Part shown: piece by piece, positions 42,596-49,934 of the stretch | Layout: each line of letters opens with the position of its first letter | How positions within the stretch are numbered: the first letter of the stretch is position 1 | Assembly (NCBI GenBank): GCA_963726615.1 | Contig: CAVSCX010000015.1 | Location: 295,520-359,519 of the forward strand | Length of the DNA stretch: 64,000 bases | Direction of reading: 5' to 3' | Source of the DNA: CAWDZK01 sp963726615 | GTDB taxonomy: Bacteria > Actinomycetota > Actinomycetes > JACCUZ01 | The notes under the pieces: generated by a model | What the model saw: only the letters and a program-made list of their open reading frames with translations | Databases searched by the model: none | Told to the model about the DNA's origin: nothing | Program-made: the position numbers and the translations under genes

Positions 42596-43897
42596 ATGTC
42601 CACAGACACCACGCCCACGGCACCCCCGCAGGGGCGGCGCGGCTACCCGCCGCTCACCGACCTCCGGCGCAGCAGCTCCGACCGCAAGATCGCTGGCGTC
42701 GCCGGCGGACTCGGCCGGTACGCCGGCGTCGACCCCCTGGTCTTCCGTGTCCTGCTCGTCGTCCTGGCGATCTTCGGCGGGTCCGGATTCCTGCTCTACG
42801 CCCTCGGCTGGCTGCTCGTGCCCGCGGACGGTGAGAGCGAGTCCGAGGGACAGCGGCTGCTCAACGGGCGCTCCACCCGATCGGTGACCGGCGTCCTCGC
42901 GCTCGTCGTGGTGGTCGTGGTCGGCATCTTCGTCACCGGCACCGTCATCGACAGCGGGCCGGGGCTCGGCGGTCTGGGCCTGCTCGTCGTGATCGTGGCA
43001 GTCGCGGTGCTGGTGTCGCGCACCGGCGGCCCCCGCTCGCCGGCGCCGGGTGCCGTCCAGGCTCCCGGGCAGGTCCCGGCCCCCGGCGGCGTCGTCCACG
43101 GCCCGGTGCCCCCGCCCGCGGAGCCCGGCGCGTACGGGCAGACACCGGGAACCGCCTATGCGGCCGCCATGCCGTCGCACCCGGTCGCGGCGCCTGCCGC
43201 CGAGACCGCGACCTTCGCGCCGCCGCCGAGCGGCCCGACGTACCCCGTCTACACGCCGATGCCACCCGCACCGCCCAGGCCGAGATCTGTTCTCGGCCGG
43301 GTGACGCTCAGCCTCGCCCTCATCGTCGTCGGGCTGCTGGTGGGCTGGAACGCCGCCACCGACTCCGACGTGCCGGCGAGGGTCGTCTTCGCCGCCTCGC
43401 TGGGTGTGGTGGGCCTCGGCCTCGTCGTCGGTGCCTTCGCGGGACGGGCCCGCGGGCTGGTGGTCTGGGGCGTCGTGCTCACCGCGGTGGCCTCGGCGGC
43501 CGCCTTCGTCCCTGACGTTCCCGTGCACGGCGGGGTCGGTGACCGCACCTGGCGACCGACCAGCGTGGAACAGCTGCGGTCGGAGTACCGGCTCGGCATC
43601 GGCGACGCGGAGCTGGACCTGTCGCAGCTCGACCTCAGCACGGCCGGCCGCCAGCGGGTCGCCGTCCGGCAGGGGGTCGGCGACCTGACGATCATCGTCC
43701 CCGACGGCGTCGTCGTCCGGATCGACGCCGACGTCCAGGCCGGTGAGATCCGGCTCCCGGACATGCCGTCCAACGACGGGACCGACCTCAGCGAACGCGT
43801 GGTGGTCCCGGAGGGCTCGTCGCCGGCAAGCGCCGTCCTCGTCGTGGACGCCGAGCTCGGCCTGGGAAGCCTGGAGGTGCGCCGTGCGGCGTCATGA
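42596..43897 (+). CDS. PspC-domain membrane protein with LiaF-like C-terminal domain
   Basis: 433 residues. PspC domain (about 27-82, SSDRKIAGVAGGLGRYAGVDP), more helices, a Pro/Ala-rich cytoplasmic or periplasmic linker (about 145-230), three helices (about 235-310) and a C-terminal beta-rich domain (YRLGIGDAELDLSQLDLS ... QGVGDLTIIVPDGVVVRIDADVQAGEI) like LiaF. LiaF proteins restrain LiaS-type kinases, and the divergent kinase carries the same PspC module, so a shared envelope-stress circuit is a fair inference. Confidence 0.85.
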   Translation: MSTDTTPTAPPQGRRGYPPLTDLRRSSSDRKIAGVAGGLGRYAGVDPLVFRVLLVVLAIFGGSGFLLYALGWLLVPADGESESEGQRLLNGRSTRSVTGVLALVVVVVVGIFVTGTVIDSGPGLGGLGLLVVIVAVAVLVSRTGGPRSPAPGAVQAPGQVPAPGGVVHGPVPPPAEPGAYGQTPGTAYAAAMPSHPVAAPAAETATFAPPPSGPTYPVYTPMPPAPPRPRSVLGRVTLSLALIVVGLLVGWNAATDSDVPARVVFAASLGVVGLGLVVGAFAGRARGLVVWGVVLTAVASAAAFVPDVPVHGGVGDRTWRPTSVEQLRSEYRLGIGDAELDLSQLDLSTAGRQRVAVRQGVGDLTIIVPDGVVVRIDADVQAGEIRLPDMPSNDGTDLSERVVVPEGSSPASAVLVVDAELGLGSLEVRRAAS

Positions 43898-44174
43898 GCT
43901 GGACGTGTTCTCGCTGATCACCGGTCTGGTGTTCGTCGCGGTGGCGGCCGGGCACATCCTCGACGAGGCCGGAGATGTCAGCTTCGACGGCCGGTGGGTG
44001 GTCCCCCTGGTCATGGTCGCGATCGGCGTGGCCAGCCTGGCCGGCCTCGTCCGCGGCCGGGAGGCGACGGAGGACGAGGTGGCCGCGGCCGACGGGGCGG
44101 CGGCCACGCCGGTGGACGCGGATGGCACCGGTGAGACGCCGGTGCCGGACCGCGTGGAGACCGACGAGAGGTAG
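43884..44174 (+). CDS. Small two-helix membrane protein
   Basis: 96 residues: DVFSLITGLVFVAVAAGHIL and WVVPLVMVAIGVASLAGLV are two hydrophobic helices, followed by an acidic tail. GTG 43884 has GGAGG 6 bases upstream and overlaps the end of the PspC gene by 14 bases; the ATG at 43894 is in another frame. Probably part of the PspC operon. Family unknown. Confidence 0.7.
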   Translation: MRRHELDVFSLITGLVFVAVAAGHILDEAGDVSFDGRWVVPLVMVAIGVASLAGLVRGREATEDEVAAADGAAATPVDADGTGETPVPDRVETDER

Positions 44175-44207
44175 TCCCTCGGTTCCCGGCCCGAGCCTCG
44201 TGCGCGC

Positions 44208-44213
44208 TATCCT
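44208..44213 (+). promoter_or_regulatory. Candidate -10 element for tRNA-Tyr
   Basis: TATCCT, 25 bases before the tRNA 5' end. The same hexamer occurs ahead of tRNA-Thr. No good -35 match is visible. Confidence 0.4.
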
Positions 44214-44238
44214 CTCCGGGTCCCGGCGCGGGACGCCC

Positions 44239-44320
44239 GGCAGGTTGCCCGAGCGGCCAATGGGAGCGGACTGTAAATCCGTCGGCTTTGCCTTCGAAGG
44301 TTCGAATCCTTCACCTGCCA
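44239..44320 (+). tRNA. tRNA-Tyr (GTA)
   Basis: 82 bases with a long variable arm (class II). Acceptor strands ggcaggt and acctgcc pair fully; discriminator A. Anticodon loop ctgtaaa gives GTA at 44273-44275, between stems gcgga and tccgt. The T-arm ttcgaat is present. CCA is not encoded. Confidence 0.96.
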
Positions 44321-44326
44321 CGCCCG

Positions 44327-44360
44327 TCGACCCCCGGCCGAGCTCTCGGCCGGGGGTCGA
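44327..44360 (+). terminator. Strong hairpin after tRNA-Tyr
   Basis: Arm tcgacccccggccgag (44327-44342) pairs with ctcggccgggggtcga (44345-44360), giving about 15 base pairs with a tetraloop, 6 bases after the tRNA. There is no T-run, so it is an intrinsic-like terminator of the GC-rich kind or a processing stop. Confidence 0.65.
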
Positions 44361-44439
44361 GGTGCGTGCATGCCGTTCCCTGCCGCCGCCCCGGGGGAGG
44401 GTGTCTGACATGATTTGGCGCTGCACCCGGCGAGGCCGG

Positions 44440-44445
44440 TATCCT
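44440..44445 (+). promoter_or_regulatory. Candidate -10 element for tRNA-Thr
   Basis: TATCCT lies 12 bases before the tRNA. A TTGGCG at 44415-44420 could be the -35 with 19-base spacing, slightly long. It suggests that tRNA-Thr and possibly tRNA-Met and rpmG are transcribed separately from tRNA-Tyr. Confidence 0.45.
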
Positions 44446-44457
44446 CGTCGGGCTCGC

Positions 44458-44530
44458 GCCCCCTTAGCTCAGTCGGCAGAGCGTCTCCATGGTAAGGAGA
44501 AGGTCTACGGTTCGATTCCGTAAGGGGGCT
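44458..44530 (+). tRNA. tRNA-Thr (GGT)
   Basis: 73 bases. Acceptor gcccccttag / agggggc pairs; anticodon stem tctcc / ggaga encloses loop atggtaa with GGT at 44491-44493. D-arm tagctcagtcggcagagc and T-loop ttcgattc are standard. No encoded CCA. Confidence 0.97.
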
Positions 44531-44581
44531 CTGGACGGCGGCTCGCCCGGCACATCCGCGCCGGGACGGGGTGACCGACCC

Positions 44582-44655
44582 GGCGGAGTAGCTCAGCCAG
44601 GTAGAGCAAGCGGCTCATAATCGCTGTGTCGCCGGTTCAAGTCCGGCCTCCGCTA
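44582..44655 (+). tRNA. tRNA-Met (CAT), elongator type
   Basis: 74 bases. Acceptor ggcggag / ctccgct (first pair G-U). Anticodon loop ctcataa gives CAT at 44616-44618 between agcgg and tcgct. The anticodon stem lacks the three G-C pairs of initiator tRNA, so it is the elongator or an Ile2-type tRNA; the former is more likely. It lies 111 bases before rpmG. Confidence 0.92.
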
Positions 44656-44766
44656 CCCGATCGACTGATCCACCTGATCCACCAGTTCCACCAGCACGCG
44701 TCCGCGCGTGCGAGCCGGAGCGGCACCAGCCGCGACCGGTCCGGCACAAGGCGAGGAGCGCCACCC

Positions 44767-44934
44767 GTGGCCAAGCAGACCGACATCCGTCCGAAGATCA
44801 CGCTGGCGTGCGTCGAGTGCAAGGAGCGCAACTACATCACCCGCAAGAACCGGCGCAACGACCCCGACCGGCTCGAGCTGAAGAAGTTCTGCCCGCGGGA
44901 GCGCAAGCACACCCTGCACCGCGAGACGCGCTAA
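44767..44934 (+). CDS. rpmG: 50S ribosomal protein L33, incomplete zinc ribbon
   Basis: 55 residues. DIRPKITLACVECKERNYITRKNRRNDPDRLELKKF is the standard actinobacterial L33 in shape. The first CxxC (CVEC) is present. The second pair, usually CPxC, reads CPRERKH, so the fourth cysteine is missing. GTG 44767 with GAGGAG 9 bases upstream. It sits just before hadA, as rpmG2 does in mycobacteria. Confidence 0.95.
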   Translation: MAKQTDIRPKITLACVECKERNYITRKNRRNDPDRLELKKFCPRERKHTLHRETR

Positions 44935-45003
44935 CCCACCCCACGGCCGCTCGCCCGGGCTCGCGACCTCGCGGCGCCCCCGGAGGCTGTGGGCCGGCGT
45001 GGG

Positions 45004-45009
45004 TAGGGT
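45004..45009 (+). promoter_or_regulatory. Candidate -10 element for hadA-like gene (leaderless)
   Basis: TAGGGT lies 7 bases before the ATG at 45017, with no Shine-Dalgarno sequence. It implies that the had-murB genes have their own leaderless promoter. Confidence 0.5.
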
Positions 45010-45016
45010 CCGTCGC

Positions 45017-45463
45017 ATGCCTGTCGATCCGTCCTACGCGGGGCGCAGCTACCCGCCCACCGAGCCCTACGACGTCGGGGTGGAGAAGATCCGCGAGTTC
45101 GCGGACGCGCTCGGCGACCCCAACCCGGCCTACCGCGACCGCGCGGCTGCCCGCGCGATGGGCCACCCCGATGTCGTCGCGCCGCCGACGTTCCCGTTCG
45201 TCCTGACCTTCAAGGCCTCACGGGCGCTGGTCGAGGACCCGGAGCTGGGCATCGACTACTCCCGGGTGGTCCACGGCGAGCAGCGGTTCGCCCAGAACCG
45301 GCCGGTCCGTGCCGGCGACAGCCTCACTGTCACCGTCACGCTGGAGTCGGTCCGGTCCGCCGGCGGGCACGACATGCTCACCTCGCGCAGCGACGTCGAC
45401 ACCGTCGACGGCGAGCGCGTCGCGACCGCCTGGTCCACCCTCGTCGTGCGCGGTGAGGGCTGA
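45017..45463 (+). CDS. HadA-like MaoC dehydratase subunit (non-catalytic type)
   Basis: 148 residues of the hotdog/MaoC family. Motif LGDPNPAYRD aligns with the hydratase active site, but Tyr39 stands where catalytic subunits have His, as in mycobacterial HadA, which instead gives the substrate channel. ATG overlaps nothing upstream; its stop shares one base with the hadB-like ATG (TGATG). In mycobacteria HadAB dehydrates fatty-acyl chains for mycolic acid; here the acyl substrate is unknown. Confidence 0.82.
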   Translation: MPVDPSYAGRSYPPTEPYDVGVEKIREFADALGDPNPAYRDRAAARAMGHPDVVAPPTFPFVLTFKASRALVEDPELGIDYSRVVHGEQRFAQNRPVRAGDSLTVTVTLESVRSAGGHDMLTSRSDVDTVDGERVATAWSTLVVRGEG

Positions 45464-45882
45464 TGGCCGTCCCGGCCGACGTCGAGGTGGGCACCGAGCT
45501 GCCGGCGCAGTCCTTCACCATCACCCGGGCCGACCTCGTGCGCTACGCCGGTGCGTCCGGAGACTTCAACGTCATCCACTGGAACGAGCGCATCGCGCGG
45601 TCGGTGGGGCTGCCGGACGTGATCGCGCACGGCATGTTCACCATGGCGCTCGCGGCCCGGGTCGTCACCGACTGGGTCGGTGACCCCGCCCGGGTCGTCG
45701 AGTACGGCGTGCGGTTCACCCGCCCTGTCCCGGTGCCCGACGACGACACCGGCGCCGTTCTCGACGTGGCCGGGACCGTCGCCGCCCGGCTCGAGGACGG
45801 CCGGGTCCGCGTCGACCTCGTCGCGACCCACGCCGGGGCCAAGGTGCTCGGCCGGGCCCAGGCCGTCGTCGTCCTCGACTGA
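45463..45882 (+). CDS. HadB-like MaoC dehydratase subunit (catalytic type)
   Basis: 139 residues. The hydratase-2 motif is complete: D34 and H39 in ASGDFNVIHWNERIA. HGMFTMALAAR is the second conserved element. Forms a heterodimer with the preceding gene product by analogy with HadAB. murB starts 2 bases after its stop. Confidence 0.86.
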   Translation: MAVPADVEVGTELPAQSFTITRADLVRYAGASGDFNVIHWNERIARSVGLPDVIAHGMFTMALAARVVTDWVGDPARVVEYGVRFTRPVPVPDDDTGAVLDVAGTVAARLEDGRVRVDLVATHAGAKVLGRAQAVVVLD

Positions 45883-45884
45883 GC

Positions 45885-46916
45885 GTGCGCGAGCAGACCG
45901 GCGTCCCGCTGGCGGGCCTCACCACCCTGCGGGTCGGCGGCACCGCCGCCCGCCTCGTCGTCGCCGAGACCGACGAGGAGGTCGTCGAGGTCGTCCGCGC
46001 CGCGGACGCCAAGGGCGAGCCCCTGCTCGTCCTCGGGGGCGGCAGCAACCTCGTCGTGGCCGACGACGGCTTCGAGGGCACCGTGGTGCAGGTGGCGACC
46101 CGCGGCGCGGCGGTCGCCGGCGGCGCAGAGCACGCGGTGGAGCTCGCCGCCGGAGCCGACTGGGACCACGCCGTAGCACTGCTGGTCGACGAGGGCTACG
46201 CGGGGGTCGAGGCGCTGGCCGGCATCCCCGGCCGGGTCGGGGCAGCGCCGATCCAGAACATCGGCGCCTACGGCCAGGAAGTGGCCCAGACGCTGGCCCG
46301 GGTGCGGGTGCTGGACCGCAGGACCCACGACGTGGTGGACCTCGGCCCGGCCGAGTGCGGCTTCGGCTACCGCGACAGCATGTTCAAGCGCGACCCGGAC
46401 CGCTACGTCGTTCTGGGGGTGACGCTGGCGCTCGAGCACTCGCGCCTCGGCGGACCGGTCCGGTACGCCGAGCTGGCCCGCCGGCTGGGCGTCGCCACCG
46501 GCGACCGGGCGCCCGCGGCAGAGGTCCGGGATGCGGTGCTCGCGCTGCGTCGCGGCAAGGGGATGGTTCTCGACCCCGACGACCACGACACCTGGAGCGC
46601 GGGGTCCTTCTTCACCAACCCGCTGCTCGCCGCGGCGGACGCCGCCCGGTTGCCGGCCGGTGCACCTCGCTGGCCGGAGCGCGACGGCCGGGTCAAGACC
46701 TCCGCCGCCTGGCTGATCGAGCAGGCCGGCTTCGGCAAGGGGTACGGCGCCGGCCCGGCCGGCATCTCGACCAAGCACACCCTGGCGTTGACCAACCGTG
46801 GTGGCGCCTCGGCCGAGGACCTGCTCGCCCTGGCCCGGGTGATCCGCGACGGCGTACGGGGCCGGTTCGGGGTCGAGCTCGTGCACGAGCCCGTCCTCGT
46901 CGGCCTCCGCCTCTAG
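45885..46916 (+). CDS. murB: UDP-N-acetylmuramate dehydrogenase
   Basis: 343 residues. Reduces the enolpyruvyl group to lactyl in UDP-MurNAc synthesis using FAD and NADPH. FAD-binding elements TLRVGGTAA, LGGGSNLVV and IPGRVGAAPIQNIGAYGQE; catalytic S241 in AGSFFTNP and E335 in VHEPVLVG. Type I (residue layout like E. coli). GTG 45885. Converges on the adenosine deaminase gene with a 41-base gap that shows no hairpin. Confidence 0.95.
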   Translation: MREQTGVPLAGLTTLRVGGTAARLVVAETDEEVVEVVRAADAKGEPLLVLGGGSNLVVADDGFEGTVVQVATRGAAVAGGAEHAVELAAGADWDHAVALLVDEGYAGVEALAGIPGRVGAAPIQNIGAYGQEVAQTLARVRVLDRRTHDVVDLGPAECGFGYRDSMFKRDPDRYVVLGVTLALEHSRLGGPVRYAELARRLGVATGDRAPAAEVRDAVLALRRGKGMVLDPDDHDTWSAGSFFTNPLLAAADAARLPAGAPRWPERDGRVKTSAAWLIEQAGFGKGYGAGPAGISTKHTLALTNRGGASAEDLLALARVIRDGVRGRFGVELVHEPVLVGLRL

Positions 46917-46957
46917 CCGTCGCCCAGCACACCGCCGCTTCGCCGGACAGGTCGCTG

Positions 46958-47992
46958 CTACGGCGGTGTCGCCAGCCAGGCGTCGATGCCGGCCAGCAGC
47001 CGCGACCGCACGTCGTCGGGGGCGACCGAGCCGCGGACCGAGCACCTGGCCAGCTCGGCGAGCGCCACGTCGTCCAGACCGTGCACCGAGCGGGCAGTCT
47101 CGTACTGCGCGAGCAGCCGCGAGCCGAACAGCAGCGGGTCGTCCGCGCCGAGGGCGACCGGGACGCCGGCGTCCCGGAGCCGGCGGAGGGGGACGTCCGC
47201 GGCCGAGGCGTACACACCGAGCCGAACGTTCGAGGCCGGGCAGACCTCGAGGGTGGTCCCGGCTGCCGCCAGGCGGTCGAGCAGGCCGGGGTCCTCGACC
47301 GAGCGCACACCGTGACCCACCCGGTCGGCGCCGAGCCGGTCCAAGCAGGCCGCCACGTTGCCGGGCCCGCCCAGCTCGCCGCCGTGCGGGACGGACAGCA
47401 GTCCGGCCCGCGCAGCGATCCGGAACGCCGGCGCGAAGTCCTCGGTGCGCCCCCGGCGTTCGTCGTTGGACAACCCGAAGCCCACCACGCCGTGCCCCGC
47501 GTGCATCGCGGCGAGCCGCGCCAGGGTGCGCGCGTCCAGCGGGTGCCGGGTCCGGTTGGCCGCGATGACGACCCCGACCCCCGTCCCGACCGCCTCGGAG
47601 GCCTCGCGGGCCGCGTCCAGCACCACCTCGACCGCCGGGGTCAGGCCACCCAGGTGCGGGGCGTACGACGTGGGGTCGACCTGGATCTCCAGCCAGCCCG
47701 AGCCCTCACGCGCGTCGTCCTCGGCCGCCTCGCGCACCAGCCGCCGCACGTCCGCCTCGCTGCGCACCACCGACCGGGCGGCGTCGTAGAGGCGCTGGAA
47801 CCGGAACCAGCCGCGCTCGTCGGTCGCGCGCAGCTCCGGCGGGTGCGCGCCGTCGACCTCCGACAGCACGTCGGGCAGCCGCACCCGGTGCTCCGCGGCG
47901 AGCTCGCGCAGCGTCGACGGCCGCAACGAACCGGTGAAGTGCAGGTGCAGGTGCGCCTTCGGGAGCGTCCGGAGGTCGCGGCCGGTGCTCAT
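46958..47992 (-). CDS. Adenosine deaminase-like amidohydrolase
   Basis: 344 residues. Zinc and catalytic residues are visible: HLHLH near 18, PHGGE (proton-shuttle Glu), VGHGVRS, and GADDP (metal Asp). GFGLSNDERRG and EVCPASNVRLG also match the family. However, the position after the HxH motif reads HFTGS where classical enzymes have H-L-D-G, so the residue that contacts ribose in classical ADA is absent. Substrate may be adenosine or a related purine. ATG with TAGCCT 7 bases upstream. Confidence 0.85.
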   Translation of the reverse strand: MSTGRDLRTLPKAHLHLHFTGSLRPSTLRELAAEHRVRLPDVLSEVDGAHPPELRATDERGWFRFQRLYDAARSVVRSEADVRRLVREAAEDDAREGSGWLEIQVDPTSYAPHLGGLTPAVEVVLDAAREASEAVGTGVGVVIAANRTRHPLDARTLARLAAMHAGHGVVGFGLSNDERRGRTEDFAPAFRIAARAGLLSVPHGGELGGPGNVAACLDRLGADRVGHGVRSVEDPGLLDRLAAAGTTLEVCPASNVRLGVYASAADVPLRRLRDAGVPVALGADDPLLFGSRLLAQYETARSVHGLDDVALAELARCSVRGSVAPDDVRSRLLAGIDAWLATPP

Positions 47993-47999
47993 CCGGCGG

Positions 48000-48005
48000 A
48001 GGCTA
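48000..48005 (-). promoter_or_regulatory. Candidate -10 element for the deaminase gene (leaderless)
   Basis: TAGCCT on the minus strand, 7 bases before the ATG at 47992, and no Shine-Dalgarno sequence. Confidence 0.45.
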
Positions 48006-48076
48006 CCGAGTGACCCCGCCGCCGAGGCGCCGATGGCTGCTGCCCGGCGCAGGCACGCCACAGTGGAGCGGCGGGG

Positions 48077-49282
48077 TCAGCGCGCTTCGGCCAGCAGGTC
48101 GTGCAGCCGGGTGACACCCTCGGCCAGGTCGTCGTCGCCGAGCGCGTAGGACATCCGCACGTACCCCGGCGTGCCGAACGCCTCGCCGGGCACCATCGCG
48201 ACCTCGGCCTCGTCGAGCACCAGCTCGCACAGCTCGGCGCTGGACGTCGGAGTCCGGCCCCGCAGCTCACGCCCGAGCGCGCCCTTGACCGACGGGTACA
48301 CGTAGAAGGCGCCGAACGGCTCGGGGCACTCCACGCCCGGGATGTCGCGCAGCATCTTCACGATGGTCTGCCGTCGCCTGTCGTAGACCTCACGCATCGC
48401 GGCCACGGCCGACAGGTCGCCGCGGACGGCGGCCAGGGCTGCCACCTGGCTGACGTTGGCGACGTTGGACGTCGCGTGCGACTGGAGGTTGGTCGCGGCC
48501 TTCACGACGTCGGCGGGGCCGATCATCCAGCCGACCCGCCAGCCGGTCATCGCGTAGGTCTTCGCGACGCCGTTGACGACGATGCAGCGCTCGGCGAGCT
48601 CCGGCACGAGGGTCGGCATCGAGGCGAACTGCGCGTGGCCGTAGACCAGGTGCTCGTAGATCTCGTCCGTCACGACCCAGATGCCACGCTCTACCGCCCA
48701 GCGGCCGATCGCCTCGACCTGCTCGGGGGAGTACACCGCGCCGGTCGGGTTCGACGGTGAGACGAACAGCAGCACCTTCGTGCGCCCCGTGGTTGCCGCC
48801 TCGAGCTGCTCGACGGTGGCGAGGTAGCCGCTGTCCTCGTCGGTCATCACCTCGACCGGGACGCCACCCGCCAGCCGGATCGACTCGGGGTAGGTGGTCC
48901 AGTACGGCGCCGGCAGCAGCACCTCGTCGCCCGGGTCGAGCAGCGTCGCGAAGGCCTCGTACACCGCCTGCTTGCCGCCGTTCGTCACCAGCACCTGCCC
49001 GGGCGTCACCGCGTAACCGGAGTCGCGGGCCGTCTTGGCCGCCACCGCCTCCTTGAGCTCCGGCAGCCCGCCGGCCGGGGTGTAGCGGTGCCAGCGCGGG
49101 TCGTGACAGGCGGCCGCGGCCGCCTCGACGATGTAGTCGGGGGTCGGGAAGTCGGGCTCACCCGCGCCGAAGCCGATCACGGGGCGCCCGGCCGCCTTCA
49201 GCGCCTTGGCCTTGGCGTCCACCGCCAGCGTGGCGGACTCGCTGATCGCGTCGATACGGCGGGAGACCCGGCTGGTCGTCAT
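48077..49282 (-). CDS. Pyridoxal-phosphate aspartate aminotransferase (class I)
   Basis: 401 residues. PLP lysine K241 (GVAKTYAMTGWRVG), N178 (SPSNPTG), D206 and Y209 (TDEIYEHLVY), and R-rich tail residues typical of subgroup Ib aspartate/prephenate aminotransferases. ATG 49282 has GGGAG 9 bases upstream; the long upstream open frame is only a shadow across tRNA-Trp. Located 68 bases downstream of the deaminase start region on the same strand but transcribed first, so co-transcription is possible. Confidence 0.92.
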   Translation of the reverse strand: MTTSRVSRRIDAISESATLAVDAKAKALKAAGRPVIGFGAGEPDFPTPDYIVEAAAAACHDPRWHRYTPAGGLPELKEAVAAKTARDSGYAVTPGQVLVTNGGKQAVYEAFATLLDPGDEVLLPAPYWTTYPESIRLAGGVPVEVMTDEDSGYLATVEQLEAATTGRTKVLLFVSPSNPTGAVYSPEQVEAIGRWAVERGIWVVTDEIYEHLVYGHAQFASMPTLVPELAERCIVVNGVAKTYAMTGWRVGWMIGPADVVKAATNLQSHATSNVANVSQVAALAAVRGDLSAVAAMREVYDRRRQTIVKMLRDIPGVECPEPFGAFYVYPSVKGALGRELRGRTPTSSAELCELVLDEAEVAMVPGEAFGTPGYVRMSYALGDDDLAEGVTRLHDLLAEAR

Positions 49283-49287
49283 GCACC

Positions 49288-49317
49288 CATGCTCCCACCC
49301 GGCATGCTCCCACCCGG
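49288..49317. repeat. Two perfect 15-bp tandem repeats before the aminotransferase start
   Basis: The unit catgctcccacccgg occurs twice with no spacer, 5 bases upstream of the aminotransferase ATG. Each copy carries a GGGAG ribosome-site-like sequence and an ATG on the minus strand, so the copy number could alter initiation. Confidence 0.7.
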
Positions 49318-49474
49318 CGCGGAGGCGTCGCGGACCCGGACCAGCGGGCCCCTTCGGTTCGACCGGCCCCGTCCGCTGTGCGTAGACTCGACCCTTCGGA
49401 GGCCCGGAGCCCCTCGCGCCAGCGCGCCCGGAAACGGGTGTCGTGCCGCGTGCGGGCCGGCTGCGGGCCCCCGA

Positions 49475-49547
49475 AGGGTCGTAGCTCAATTGGTAGAGTT
49501 CCGGTCTCCAAAACCGGCGGTTGGGGGTTCGAGTCCCTCCGGCCCTG
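49475..49547 (+). tRNA. tRNA-Trp (CCA)
   Basis: 73 bases. Acceptor agggtcg / cggccct with one G-U pair; anticodon stem ccggt / accgg with loop ctccaaa gives CCA at 49508-49510. D-arm tagctcaattggtagagt and T-arm gggggttcgagtccctc are standard. It lies 87 bases before secE, the usual place for tRNA-Trp in many bacteria. Confidence 0.97.
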
Positions 49548-49634
49548 CGAGGAACCAGCCCCCGCCCTCGGGCGGAGCTTGTCCCTCACGTGCATCCGAC
49601 GTGCGCGACGTACCGACCGACAGGTGGAACAGAC

Positions 49635-49877
49635 GTGACAGAGACGCGGGCGAACCCCACCCCCGCACGTGACCGCGAGGCGAGGACTCCGCTCCCGGCA
49701 CGCATCTCGCTGTTCTACCGGCAGGTGATCGCCGAGCTGCGCAAGGTCATCTGGCCGACGCGCAAGGAGCTGGTGACCTACACCTCGGTCGTCATCGTCT
49801 TCGTTCTCGTCGTGATCGCGTACGTCACGGTCCTGGACTTCGGGTTCAGCAAGGGGATCCTCGCGATCTTCGGCTAG
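49635..49877 (+). CDS. secE: Preprotein translocase subunit SecE
   Basis: 80 residues with one transmembrane helix (about 50-68). The amphipathic helix with FYRQVIAELRKVIWPTRKEL is the family signature. Clamps SecY in the Sec translocon. GTG 49635 gives normal length; the upstream frame lies in the tRNA region. nusG follows, the classic secE-nusG pair. Confidence 0.94.
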   Translation: MTETRANPTPARDREARTPLPARISLFYRQVIAELRKVIWPTRKELVTYTSVVIVFVLVVIAYVTVLDFGFSKGILAIFG

Positions 49878-49934
49878 CCCGTCCCGCCCGCCCCAGCACC
49901 ACCCCGCCCCGACCCTCAGGAAGTGACCCTCACC

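Noticed and set aside
44327..44360. The hairpin after tRNA-Tyr as an attachment site
   Set aside because: It does not repeat the tRNA 3' end and no integrase is nearby; a termination or processing role is simpler.
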